64,000 bases of DNA from Breznakibacter sp047600785 (GTDB taxonomy: Bacteria > Bacteroidota > Bacteroidia > Bacteroidales > Marinilabiliaceae). Below are positions 55,321 through 64,000 of this stretch, piece by piece; within the stretch, counting starts at the first letter, position 1, and each line of letters opens with the position of its first letter. A program made the position numbers and the translations under genes. The stretch lies in assembly GCA_047600785.1 (NCBI GenBank), contig JASGKH010000002.1, positions 1,240,001 through 1,304,000 on the forward strand, read 5' to 3'. The notes beneath the pieces are model-generated. The model had not been told where the DNA came from and did no database searches. It saw only the letters and a list, made by a program, of their open reading frames with translations.

Positions 55321-55968
55321 TCACCTCATGTCAATGATTTCGGCTTTGGGATGCGCCGCTTTGTTGAAAGTAAAATCCGTATCGGGTATCGGTTGGTTCG
55401 TCACCATTTTGTTGACCTTTACCGTATAGTTGTTTCCATCCTTTCCGATTTGCTTAAAAGAATGGATTTGAAGGTTATCCTTATAAACGAATAGCTTGAT
55501 ACGCGAGAACGCTTTATCGCGGTTCTCCGGAAAAAGGTCTATTTCGTGCAACACTTTCCCATTTTCCGTTTTTTCGCCCACGTACATATATTTAAACCCT
55601 TTTTCGTACATCGTGAAAATCTTGGCCGGATTCAAATTGCCGTCTTCGTTCGGATCGGGATCGGTCACGTTCACCTCATCCATCTCTTTCATATAAGTCC
55701 ACAGGCTTTTCCCATCAAAATATGATTCGGACCCCATCAACGACACCATATATTTATTACCCTTAACCTTGATAAATCCGTCGTGGGCTTCTTTGATCTT
55801 CTCCTGAAGATTCTCCATGGTAAACGAAAAGTCGGCATAAATGGTCGTAAAACTTTTGGTTTTTGCCGAAAGCTGATCCAAAACCTGCTTGGCTTTTTCG
55901 GCCGTTTGTGAAAAACCGGTTGCCGAAAACACCAAAATAGTCGATAACGTGAAAATTGTCCTATTCAT
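55321..55968 (-). CDS. lolA: LolA-like outer-membrane lipoprotein carrier
   Basis: 215 aa with a signal peptide (about 1-21). LolA pattern: KAKQVLDQLSAKTKSFTTIYADFSF, DGFIKVKGNKYMV, KSLWTYMKEMDEV and a C-terminal strand IPDTDFTFNKAAHP. Shuttles lipoproteins from inner to outer membrane. It lies 78 bp after ftsK in the same direction, an arrangement common in Bacteroidetes. Confidence 0.93.
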   Translation of the reverse strand: MNRTIFTLSTILVFSATGFSQTAEKAKQVLDQLSAKTKSFTTIYADFSFTMENLQEKIKEAHDGFIKVKGNKYMVSLMGSESYFDGKSLWTYMKEMDEVNVTDPDPNEDGNLNPAKIFTMYEKGFKYMYVGEKTENGKVLHEIDLFPENRDKAFSRIKLFVYKDNLQIHSFKQIGKDGNNYTVKVNKMVTNQPIPDTDFTFNKAAHPKAEIIDMR

Positions 55969-56046
55969 CTGTTTCTATTTGTAATTTTTATCGATCCCAC
56001 CACGTGCAATCGAAATCGTTAAAACAACAATCGTTCCAAAATCGGA

Positions 56047-58492
56047 TCACCGGCCAATGGAATCGAACAAACGTTCCAATTGGGCCTCATCCTGAATCAG
56101 TACCTGACGGGCTTTGCTCCCCTCAAAAGGCCCTACAACGCCAGCAGCTTCCAACTGGTCGATAATGCGCCCGGCACGGTTGTAACCTATCGAAAAACGA
56201 CGTTGTATCAACGATGTGGAACCCATTTGGTTGGCCACGATGATACGGGCCGCCTCCTCGAACATCGGATCACGTTTCGACAAGTCGACCTCCCCGGCTT
56301 CCTGCCCGGCCACCTCCGCACCTGCATATTCGGGCAGCATAAAGGCCGTGGGATAAGCACGTTGCTCGCCAATATAATCCACAATACGCTCCACCTCGGG
56401 CGTATCCACAAAGGCACATTGCACACGTACCAGATCACTTCCCTGGGAAATAAGCATATCCCCGCGCCCGATCAATTGATTGGCGCCCGGTGAATCCAAA
56501 ATGGTACGCGAGTCGATCATCGACGCCACCTTGAAGGCTACCCTGGTAGGAAAGTTCGCTTTTATGACCCCGGTAATAATATTGGTCGAAGGACGCTGCG
56601 TGGCAATAATCATGTGGATACCTACCGCACGCGCCAACTGGGCGATACGGGCAATGGGCAACTCGACCTCTTTGCCGGCCGTCATGATCAAGTCGGCAAA
56701 CTCATCAATAATTACCACGATGTATGGCAGGAAATGATGCCCTTTGTTCGGGTTTAGTTGCCGCTTGATGAATTTATGGTTGTACTCCTTGATGTTGCGG
56801 GCATGCGCCTTCTTCAGCAGATCGTAACGGGTATCCATCTCTACGGTCAATGAATTGAGCGTGGTCACCACCCGTTGCACGTCGGTAATGATCGGATCGT
56901 CCTCATCGGGCATTTTGGCTAAAAAGTGGCGCTCTATTTTGGAATAAATGTTCAGTTCCACTTTTTTGGGATCGACCAGCACCAGCTTTAACTGCGACGG
57001 ATGCTTTTTGTAAAGCAGCGAGGCAATGATGGCATTCAACCCCACCGATTTACCCTGTCCCGTAGCCCCTGCCACCAACAAGTGTGGCGCTTTGGTCAGA
57101 TCGATCATGAAACTTTCGTTCGAAATGGTCTTGCCAAAGGCAATGGGCAAATCGAATTTTGTGGTCTGGAACTTTTTGGATGCGATGATGGAACGCATTC
57201 GATACGGTCATCGGATCGGAGTTGGGAACCTCGATACCAATGGTACCACGGCCGGGAATGGGCGCGATGATACGGATTCCCAACGCCGAAAGGCTCAGTG
57301 CAATGTCATCCTCCAGATTTTGTATCTTGGAAATACGCACGCCGGGCGCGGGCACTATTTCATACAACGTCACGGTGGGACCGATCGTTGCCGTAATGGA
57401 TTTAATGCTGATCTTGAAGTCTTCCAGCGTTTTTACGATCTTGTTCTTATTGGCCAACAGCTCTTCCTGGGTCACCTCGACATTGTCCTGATGCTCGTCC
57501 AATAAATTAACGTCAGGAAACTTGTACGACGACAACTCCTGTGTTTCATCGTAATCAGCCAGAACCTCGCCGCCGGGATATCCCTCATCCTCGCCCTCGA
57601 AGTCGACACCAATGCTGCCAACGGGACCAAAATCATCGGCCATTTCTTCTTCAACCAACTGATTGACCATTAAATCATCAGCTTCGGCATGTTGGGTATT
57701 GATGGCCACGAAATCGTCCTCTATCGGTTGAACGACAGGCTTCGCCTTCAGGAACAGTTCTTCGTTCACCGTATTTTGCATCACAGAAGCCGTCGCCAAT
57801 ACTTGTTTTTCCTCCGGTCCGTCGTCCATCTGCGCCCCGCCATAATCGTCATACGCGACTTTTCTGGGCGTACGTTTGAAAATCCCCTTAAACCAAGGAA
57901 TAAACCAAACAAACGACAGGCCCATATAAGCAAGAAATCCCACTATCAAAAATATGGTCAGCCCCACATGCCCCATAAACGAAATAAGCCAATTGCTCAC
58001 ATAGTACCCGTGGGCGCCGCCCAATAGCAAATAATGGTCGTCGACACCTGAAATAAAGGCAAAGCCCAAGGTCGTACTCAACCAAAACATAACAATAAGT
58101 GCATGCAACAGCGTCTTCTTCAAAGGCAACAACCGTGCGCCCAACAAACGCACACCAACAATAAACAAGATGAAGATCAATGCAAACGATGCAACGCCAA
58201 ACCAACGGTTCATCAATACATCGGAAAGATACGCACCAATTTTTCCGGTCCAGTTATCAACACGGATATCAGGGTCGGTAAGTAAGTCCCAAAAAGGAAT
58301 ATCGAATTTGCTTTTATCGGCGGCACCGGTAAAAAAGAACGAAATGTACGCGACGGTCAGGGTAAAGCTGGCCGCTACGCAAACCAAACCCGTCACGAAC
58401 TGGAACTTGACGTCCTTAAATGCGTCCAGCCACTCGCTAAAGCTCTCTTTCACACTGGATTTATTGCCCTTAGGGGCTTTCTTTGAGGCCAT
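56047..58492 (-). pseudogene. ftsK: FtsK/SpoIIIE DNA translocase, interrupted by a +1 frameshift
   Basis: Two frames together encode one protein. The first (58492 to ~57200, 431 aa) has about four membrane helices, a linker and the start of the motor (IPGRGTIGIEVPNSDPMTVS). The second (57198-56047, 383 aa) continues with MRSIIASKKF, Walker A GATGQGKSVG, the RecA-like motor and the gamma winged helix that reads KOPS-type sites. Reading TCG-ATG instead of TCGAATG (one extra base at about 57198-57199) rejoins them into ~814 aa, a normal length. FtsK segregates chromosome termini during division and is usually essential in function, so the break may be a sequencing error. Confidence 0.9.
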
Positions 58493-58515
58493 CGTAAACT
58501 ACTTTATTAGATGGG

Positions 58516-58523
58516 CAAAAGTA
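58516..58523 (-). promoter_or_regulatory. Putative -7 box for ftsK
   Basis: On the minus strand TACTTTTG fits TAnnTTTG, 23 bp before the ATG at 58492. Confidence 0.5.
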
Positions 58524-58595
58524 GTAAATGCGCAAGAGAAAGAGGGTGGGGAGTCGCTTTTTTTATTTATAAATGTACCCCGCAAACGACTTTTC

Positions 58596-59273
58596 CTAAT
58601 CTAAGAAGTAATCAATGATCGAACGTATTTCCTTTCGGGATGTGATCTCATATTCAGCAGGAAGTATCATTTTCTCGTCACTTGGAAAAGGCAGGAATTT
58701 TTGCGCTTTAAATTTGAATATCAACCCATTAAAATCGACCTCAAACTCCATGGGCACTCCCGGTATCTTACGGAAAGGCATGCGGAACAAGCTGGGATCG
58801 ACGGACAACTGATCGGTAAAAAAGGCCGTTGCCGCCAACCTGGAATCTGATTTGTAACGGAACTCCACTAACCGGCAATCAAAGCCTGCAATGTTTTTCA
58901 ATGAATCAGGATGTAGTTTCGGCTCAGGCAATGTACCTTCTTCGAACAGAAACCACTTTTCATCCTTGCCCAGCTGATAAACCATCCTTTTCGTCGGCAT
59001 GCGAAAAATAGTAAAACAGCTGTCCCCCTTGGCGCGCGACAAGAATTCAAGCGAAAAAAGGTTCAGATCTCCCTTTACCGCCAGCTTCACCGCCGTTGTA
59101 TCAAAAAGCAGATCCATCTCCACGGGCAAAAGCCCAAATATAGGCTTGCTTTTTATCTCATCGGGATAATCAATACTGTAACGGACCAAACCTTGGGTGG
59201 GGCCTGTCTGTTTCTTATCGGTACATCCCAAAATAAATAACGAAACCAGTATTGCAGTGAAGTGTTTTTGCAT
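58596..59273 (-). CDS. Hypothetical lipoprotein
   Basis: 225 aa from the ATG at 59273. Signal ending in the lipobox LFILGC makes it an envelope lipoprotein. The mature part is mostly beta-strand, with acidic and aromatic patches (DFNGLIFKFKAQKFLPFPSDEKM). It has a gene-like length and its own upstream -7 box, but I do not recognise a family. Divergent from arcC. Confidence 0.75.
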   Translation of the reverse strand: MQKHFTAILVSLFILGCTDKKQTGPTQGLVRYSIDYPDEIKSKPIFGLLPVEMDLLFDTTAVKLAVKGDLNLFSLEFLSRAKGDSCFTIFRMPTKRMVYQLGKDEKWFLFEEGTLPEPKLHPDSLKNIAGFDCRLVEFRYKSDSRLAATAFFTDQLSVDPSLFRMPFRKIPGVPMEFEVDFNGLIFKFKAQKFLPFPSDEKMILPAEYEITSRKEIRSIIDYFLD

Positions 59274-59296
59274 TAGGGCGGATGATATGAACATGT

Positions 59297-59304
59297 CAAA
59301 AGTA
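59297..59304 (-). promoter_or_regulatory. Putative -7 box for the lipoprotein gene
   Basis: On the minus strand TACTTTTG fits TAnnTTTG, 23 bp before the ATG at 59273. Confidence 0.5.
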
Positions 59305-59473
59305 ACCAAATATTCGGGTTGCGTTAGGAACGTTCCTGCGTTTTTGGTTTAGGGATGGGATTAAATTGATGAACGGCCCCGGCATTTTAGTAATCAGTCC
59401 AATGGCTATGACTAAAGTCAGGCTTTGCAGGTGTGGGATTCTCTAATTTAAGTCTACATTTAGTGTTTGCAAC

Positions 59474-60445
59474 ATGAGCAAATTGGCAGTAGTCGCATTA
59501 GGAGGCAACGCTTTGTTACGGGGGAACCAAGAAGGAACCATCGCCCAGCAGGAAGAGAATACCGACCGCACGTTGGAAAATATCTTGTTCCTGCTCCAAG
59601 AGAATTATAACCTGATAATTACCCATGGAAACGGCCCGCAAGTCGGCAATATTTTAATGCGCAACGATGCGGGCGAAAATCTTTATGGCATCCCTCCCAT
59701 GCCGCTCGACATTTGCGTGGCCGACTCGCAAGGTGGTATTGGCTACATGATTGAACGCAGCATGCGAAACATGTTGGCGAAACACGGTATCAAACGCAAT
59801 GTGCTTACACTTATGACGATGGTGGAAGTATCATCCGACGATCCTGCATTTAAAGACCCGCAAAAACGGATCGGCAAGGCAGTTGAATTCAACGAATCGC
59901 AAAGGTTCCAATCCGAAAAAGGTTGGCAATTCAAGTCCGAGGCCAAGCACCCCGACGGATACCGTTGCGTGGTGGCATCTCCCATACCGTTAAGGATCAT
60001 TAACCGCGAAGTGGTGGAACGAAACGCACGCCACGGCACTATTGTGATTGCGGCAGGTGGCGGCGGTATTCCCGTTTTTCGTAATGCCAGTAACAACCTG
60101 AGTCCCGCCGAAGCGGTCATTGACAAGGATATGGCATCGGCCCTACTGGCCAGCCAGGTGCATGCCGATGAGTTATACATACTAACCGATGTGGATTTTG
60201 TATTTGCCGATTATGGGAAGCCCACCCAACGGAAATTAGAATTCCTTAACCTTGCCGATGCCCACGATTGGCTTCAGAAAGGTACTTTTGGGGAAGGAAC
60301 CATGGCTCCGAAAATACGCGCCGCCATCAGCTTTGTCGAACAAGGAGGACAAATGGCCGTGATTACCGAGTCGACCCGGCTGGCCGATATGGCTTATGGG
60401 ACCAAAATAACCAAAGAATACGATGAAGGAGATTTGATGAGATGA
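59474..60445 (+). CDS. arcC: Carbamate kinase
   Basis: 323 aa. Amino acid kinase fold with VVALGGNALL at the start, ITHGNGPQVGN, SQGGIGYMIE, IVIAAGGGGIPV and the C-terminal GTMAPKIRAAISFVEQGG. It makes ATP from carbamoyl phosphate and ADP. Paired with the ornithine carbamoyltransferase 102 bp downstream, so the two can gain ATP from citrulline. No arginine deiminase (arcA) is in the window. Confidence 0.97.
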   Translation: MSKLAVVALGGNALLRGNQEGTIAQQEENTDRTLENILFLLQENYNLIITHGNGPQVGNILMRNDAGENLYGIPPMPLDICVADSQGGIGYMIERSMRNMLAKHGIKRNVLTLMTMVEVSSDDPAFKDPQKRIGKAVEFNESQRFQSEKGWQFKSEAKHPDGYRCVVASPIPLRIINREVVERNARHGTIVIAAGGGGIPVFRNASNNLSPAEAVIDKDMASALLASQVHADELYILTDVDFVFADYGKPTQRKLEFLNLADAHDWLQKGTFGEGTMAPKIRAAISFVEQGGQMAVITESTRLADMAYGTKITKEYDEGDLMR

Positions 60446-60547
60446 AAAGTAACCGCAGGAAGAAGCCAACACAAAAATTTATAAACATGAACCATCCAAA
60501 CTTGGAATACCGAAACCCAAAACATTAAACTTAAAAACACAACAAAA

Positions 60548-61546
60548 ATGGCTTTTAATTTACGTAACCGTCACTTTTTGAAGCTACTTGATTTTACACC
60601 ACGTGAAATAGGCTTTTTGCTTGATTTGGCAGCCCAACTGAAACAAGCTAAATATTCGGGAACCGAACAACCCATGTTGAAAGGGAAAAACATTGCGCTG
60701 ATATTCGAAAAAACCTCTACCCGTACCCGTTGTGCTTTTGAGGTCGCCGCGTTCGACCAGGGGGCGCACACCACCTACCTTGGCCCCACGGGAAGCCAAA
60801 TCGGGCACAAAGAATCGATAAAAGACACGGCCCGTGTGCTTGGACGCATGTACGATGCCTTGGAATACCGTGGCTATGGGCAAGAAATAGTGGAAGAACT
60901 GGCGCTTTTTTCAGGAGTGCCTGTATGGAACGGACTTACCGACGAGTTTCACCCCACCCAGATATTGGCCGATCTATTGACCATGCGCGAACACAGTACC
61001 GTCCCCCTTAATCAGATTTCGTACGCTTTTATAGGTGATACCCGTAACAATATGGCCAACAGCCTGTTGGTAGGCGGTGCAAAAATGGGAATGGACGTAA
61101 GGTTGATCGGTCCCAAACCACTTCACCCCGACGATGCATTGGTAAAACAATGCCAACAAATTGCCGGACAAACCGGAGCCAGCATCACTGTGACCGATAA
61201 TGTGGAAGAAGGCCTGGAAGGTTGTGACTTTGTGCATACCGATATATGGCTGTCTATGGGCGAAGCCACCGATAAGTGGAAAGAACGGATTGATCTGTTA
61301 CTCCCTTATCAGGTCAACAAAACCACCATGTCCAAAACGCAAAACCCCGGCAGCAAATTCATGCACTGCCTGCCTGCTTTTCATAACCGTGACACCAAAG
61401 TAGGACAAGAACTGTATGAAACGTTCGGGCTGGATGGCCTTGAAGTCACCGAAGAGGTGTTTGAATCGCCACAATCGATCGTATTTGACCAAGCAGAGAA
61501 CCGTGTCCACACCATCAAGGCAGTAATGGTGGCTACACTGGGATAA
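60548..61546 (+). CDS. arcB: Ornithine carbamoyltransferase (catabolic type)
   Basis: 332 aa. Carbamoyl phosphate motif S57-T-R-T-R61 in EKTSTRTRCAFE, HPTQILADLLTM, and the ornithine-binding Cys in HCLPAFHN. Typical OTC length. Many Bacteroidetes use a succinylornithine enzyme for arginine synthesis; the canonical motifs here and the link to arcC favour catabolic use, splitting citrulline to ornithine and carbamoyl phosphate. Confidence 0.95.
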   Translation: MAFNLRNRHFLKLLDFTPREIGFLLDLAAQLKQAKYSGTEQPMLKGKNIALIFEKTSTRTRCAFEVAAFDQGAHTTYLGPTGSQIGHKESIKDTARVLGRMYDALEYRGYGQEIVEELALFSGVPVWNGLTDEFHPTQILADLLTMREHSTVPLNQISYAFIGDTRNNMANSLLVGGAKMGMDVRLIGPKPLHPDDALVKQCQQIAGQTGASITVTDNVEEGLEGCDFVHTDIWLSMGEATDKWKERIDLLLPYQVNKTTMSKTQNPGSKFMHCLPAFHNRDTKVGQELYETFGLDGLEVTEEVFESPQSIVFDQAENRVHTIKAVMVATLG

Positions 61547-61573
61547 AAATCCGCTTTATGGATATTTATGTGC

Positions 61574-61664
61574 CGGACAGATAGATTCACGGGAGCAAAA
61601 GATGTGGCTTTTTCTTGGCTCCTTTGTCGGGGCCATCCTCCCATCCTCCTTTTTTATCTGTCCG
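61574..61664. repeat. Spaced inverted repeat between arcB and mazG
   Basis: CGGACAGATA (61574-61583) has its complement TATCTGTCCG at 61655-61664, with a T-rich stretch just before the right arm. It sits between convergent genes and may serve as a terminator. Confidence 0.4.
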
Positions 61665-61687
61665 TCGCTTATAAGGCCATAAGTTTT

Positions 61688-62497
61688 TCAAATGCCATTG
61701 CTATTGTCTTTTCGTTCCAATTGCTTGGCCTCGTCCCAGATCACGTCCATCTCGGCCAGACTCATGTCCTTAAGGCTCCTTCCCTGCTTGATCGTCTTAT
61801 CTTCCAGATAGTTGAACCGACGGATAAATTTACGGTTGGTGCGTTCCAATGCATTTTCGGGATTAATGCCGTACAAGCGCCCCACGTTGATAAGCGAAAA
61901 CAACAAATCGCCAAACTCCTGCTCCATCTTGTCGTGGTCGCCGGCATGAAGTTCTTCTTTAAGTTCAGATAGTTCCTCCTGCACCTTATCCCAAACCTGT
62001 TCTTTCTCTTCCCAATCGAACCCTACGCCACGGGCCTTATCCTGAATCCGGTTGGCCTTGACCAGTGCGGGCAGTGATACGGGGACGCCCGACAAAACTG
62101 ATTTGTTTCCGTCTTTTTCCTTCAATTTCAACTGTTCCCAGTTTTGTTCGACCTGACGGGCATTCTCCACTTGTACATCGCCAAAAATATGCGGATGACG
62201 GTAAACAAGCTTTTCGTTCAATGCCTCGATCACATCCCCAATGTCGAACCGTTTCCCTTCCTCGCCGATAAGGGCATAAAACACCACATGCAATAAAATA
62301 TCGCCCAATTCCTTCTTTATCAACATAGGGTCATTCTTCATAATGGCATCGGCCAGTTCATACGTTTCTTCGATGGTGAGCGTACGCAACGATTCGTTGG
62401 TCTGTTCCTTATCCCAAGGGCATTTGGCCCTTAGCTCTTCCATGATGTCGAGCAACCGCCCGAATGTTTGAAGTTGTTTATGTCGGTTTGCGTTCAT
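61688..62497 (-). CDS. mazG: Nucleoside triphosphate pyrophosphohydrolase MazG
   Basis: 269 aa from the ATG at 62497. Two MazG all-alpha domains: the first has CPWDKEQTNESLRTLTIEE and ELGDILLHVVFYA, and the second has EEKEQVWDKVQEELSELKEE and EQEFGDLLFSLINV. It hydrolyses dNTPs/NTPs and cleans the nucleotide pool. Family length and order. The 426-bp gap to phoH has no gene. Confidence 0.96.
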   Translation of the reverse strand: MNANRHKQLQTFGRLLDIMEELRAKCPWDKEQTNESLRTLTIEETYELADAIMKNDPMLIKKELGDILLHVVFYALIGEEGKRFDIGDVIEALNEKLVYRHPHIFGDVQVENARQVEQNWEQLKLKEKDGNKSVLSGVPVSLPALVKANRIQDKARGVGFDWEEKEQVWDKVQEELSELKEELHAGDHDKMEQEFGDLLFSLINVGRLYGINPENALERTNRKFIRRFNYLEDKTIKQGRSLKDMSLAEMDVIWDEAKQLERKDNSNGI

Positions 62498-62644
62498 ATA
62501 TCGGGATTTTATGTTCAAAGTTTAAGGTTCCGGGTTTAAAGTTCAAAAGGCTGCTACTGGCCAAACAAAAAACAACCTCGATTTTTTTGCACTTCCGTAC
62601 CTTCTTCCCAGATGCAGGTCATACGGGAACCACACAAGAGACCG

Positions 62645-62652
62645 CAAATATA
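62645..62652 (-). promoter_or_regulatory. Possible -7 box for mazG
   Basis: On the minus strand TATATTTG fits TAnnTTTG, but it lies 148 bp before the mazG start. Confidence 0.3.
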
Positions 62653-62891
62653 AGCGAAAAGAGCGTTGGAAGGAAAAATAAAGCCATCATGTTCAACACA
62701 GTGGGAACCGGGCTATCGGAGAACGTAGGCACAGGGAACACGGGAGCATAGGCTCGCAAGGCATACGCAACGGAAAGATCCCTCTCCGTTGTCTTCTTTA
62801 ACGTGGAATGAATCACAAAGGCCAGCTTTGCCGTAAATTGAGGCCATGCCAAACCAATGAAACCGAATCCTGCTTTTTCCAAATAAGTTGC

Positions 62892-62899
62892 TAATTTTG
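62892..62899 (+). promoter_or_regulatory. Putative -7 box for phoH
   Basis: TAATTTTG fits TAnnTTTG, 25 bp before the phoH ATG at 62924. Confidence 0.5.
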
Positions 62900-62923
62900 G
62901 GGCAAAAAGGGATACTATTTTGT

Positions 62924-63926
62924 ATGATCGAAAAACTCATCTATCTCGAATCGGTCGATTTGGTTGAATTTATGGGCGTAAAAAACACCAAGCTCGAAGA
63001 TTATCCGCAGCCGGTTTCCAAAATTAAAAATCGTAGGACGCGGCAACTGGTTGAAAGCCATGGGCGACGCTGAAGAAGTCGCCGCTTTTGAGGAAAAAAT
63101 CGGTCAGTTGCTAGAACATTACAATCAATTCAATACACTTGATGAAAACCATCTGAATGAGATACTTACCAACGAAGGCATTGTATCTCTCCCCAAAAAC
63201 GGCGATTCCGACACCGTTGTTTATGGTGTAAGCGGCAAGCCCATTAAGCCGCGCACCGAAAACCAGCGAAAGATGGTCGAAGCATTCGAACACAATGAAA
63301 TGTTGTTCGCCATAGGACCTGCAGGATCGGGCAAGACTTATCTGGCCATTGCACTGGCCGTAAAGGCATTAAAAAATAAACATATCAAGCGGATCATCCT
63401 TAGCCGTCCAGCTGTCGAGGCTGGCGAAAAGCTGGGGTTCTTGCCCGGTGACATGAAAGATAAAATCGACCCTTACCTACAACCACTCTACGACGCGCTC
63501 ATGGACATGATCCCTCCTCCAAAGCTGAAGGAATACATGGAAAACGGCACTATCCAGATAGCCCCGTTGGCATTCATGCGGGGACGGACATTGGGCAACG
63601 CTTTTGTGATCTTGGACGAGGCACAAAACACCACATCCAACCAATTAAAAATGTTCCTGACTCGCATGGGGCATAATGCAAGGTTTGTCATCACTGGCGA
63701 TGTCACCCAAATAGACCTTCCGGCCCCTGAAAGTTCAGGTCTTTTGCAAGCCATGCGCATCTTAAAGGATATCAAAGGAATAGCCACCATTTTTTTCGAA
63801 AAAAAAGACATTGTACGCCACCGCTTGGTTCAAGACATCGTAGATGCCTACGATAAAGAGAAACCAAAAGTAAAAATCAGTAAACCAAAAACCCACAAAG
63901 ATGTTTATGAGGAAAAGCGGCCGTAA
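62924..63926 (+). pseudogene. phoH: PhoH family ATPase, N-terminus displaced by a +1 frameshift
   Basis: The gene starts at 62924 (MIEKLIYLESVDLVEFMGV), but after GAA at 62996-62998 one extra base moves the frame. Skipping G62999 gives IIRSRFPKLKIVGRGNWLKA, which runs into the main frame and gives a ~333-aa protein of normal PhoH length. The motor has Walker A GPAGSGKTYLA and Walker B FVILDEAQNT. Without the repair, translation could only start at 63051 or later (Met in LKAMGDAEEV) and would lose ~42 N-terminal residues. PhoH-like proteins are ATPases linked to RNA metabolism. The strand and neighbours give no further clue. Confidence 0.9.
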
Positions 63927-64000
63927 GCTCCCGCATGGTTAACATGGCTCTTCCGCTAATGGCTTTGGGGCCCCAAACTCTGAACACAAAATATTAAAAT

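Noticed and set aside
1..64000. tRNA, rRNA, transposase or integrase genes
   Set aside because: I saw no cloverleaf, rRNA stretch or recombinase motif on either strand; small RNAs cannot be excluded without a covariance search.

Overview
The window is typical of a Bacteroidetes (Bacteroidales-like) chromosome. It has a SusC/SusD pair with an ECF sigma factor and a FecR anti-sigma factor, a type IX secretion (Por) sorting domain, TAnnTTTG-type -7 promoter boxes, weak Shine-Dalgarno sequences, and a Bacteroidetes-style FtsK, L19, LolA and PhoH. The family cannot be fixed from sequence alone. No tRNA, rRNA or CRISPR array was seen.

Layout. 1-458: 3' end of an outer-membrane barrel gene. 674-22537 (minus strand): a polysaccharide utilisation locus. 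In transcription order it holds an ECF sigma factor, a terminator, FecR, an STN-type SusC, SusD, then an odd two-gene islet (HU-like DUF4469 protein and DUF234 ATPase), then GH27, GH43, GH31, GH29 and a tandem GH43, a terminator, and a secreted GH16 with ricin-type lectin repeats. The enzymes suggest a branched glycan carrying fucose, xylose, galactose and arabinose. 22995-36698: core genes trmD, an AddB-like nuclease (opposite strand), sucA-sucB, hrpB, a C69 dipeptidase and rplS. 36797-39473: a YceI-porin-YceI operon. 39743-50749: eleven same-strand redox, hydrolase and efflux genes, with a divergent AraC regulator at 51145. 52088-55218: late cobalamin genes cobU-cobC-cobS-cobT. 55321-63926: lolA, ftsK, a lipoprotein gene, arcC, arcB, mazG and phoH.

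The most unusual signal is non-coding. Two separate intergenic arrays are built of near-palindromic TAAC...GTTA units repeated with an exact 23-bp period (31523-31706, about eight units; 13825-13893, three units, including a perfect 30-bp palindrome). A third short array has a 22-bp period (53282-53347). The 13.8-kb array lies between the HU-like gene and the ATPase gene, and that two-gene module is flanked by a 13-bp direct repeat (12098-12110 and 14770-14782), so it may be an inserted element. A 42-bp perfect palindrome (39608-39649) stands alone.

Two genes, ftsK and phoH, are each broken by one extra base; removing it restores the family protein. Both are core genes, so sequencing error is a serious alternative to real inactivation.
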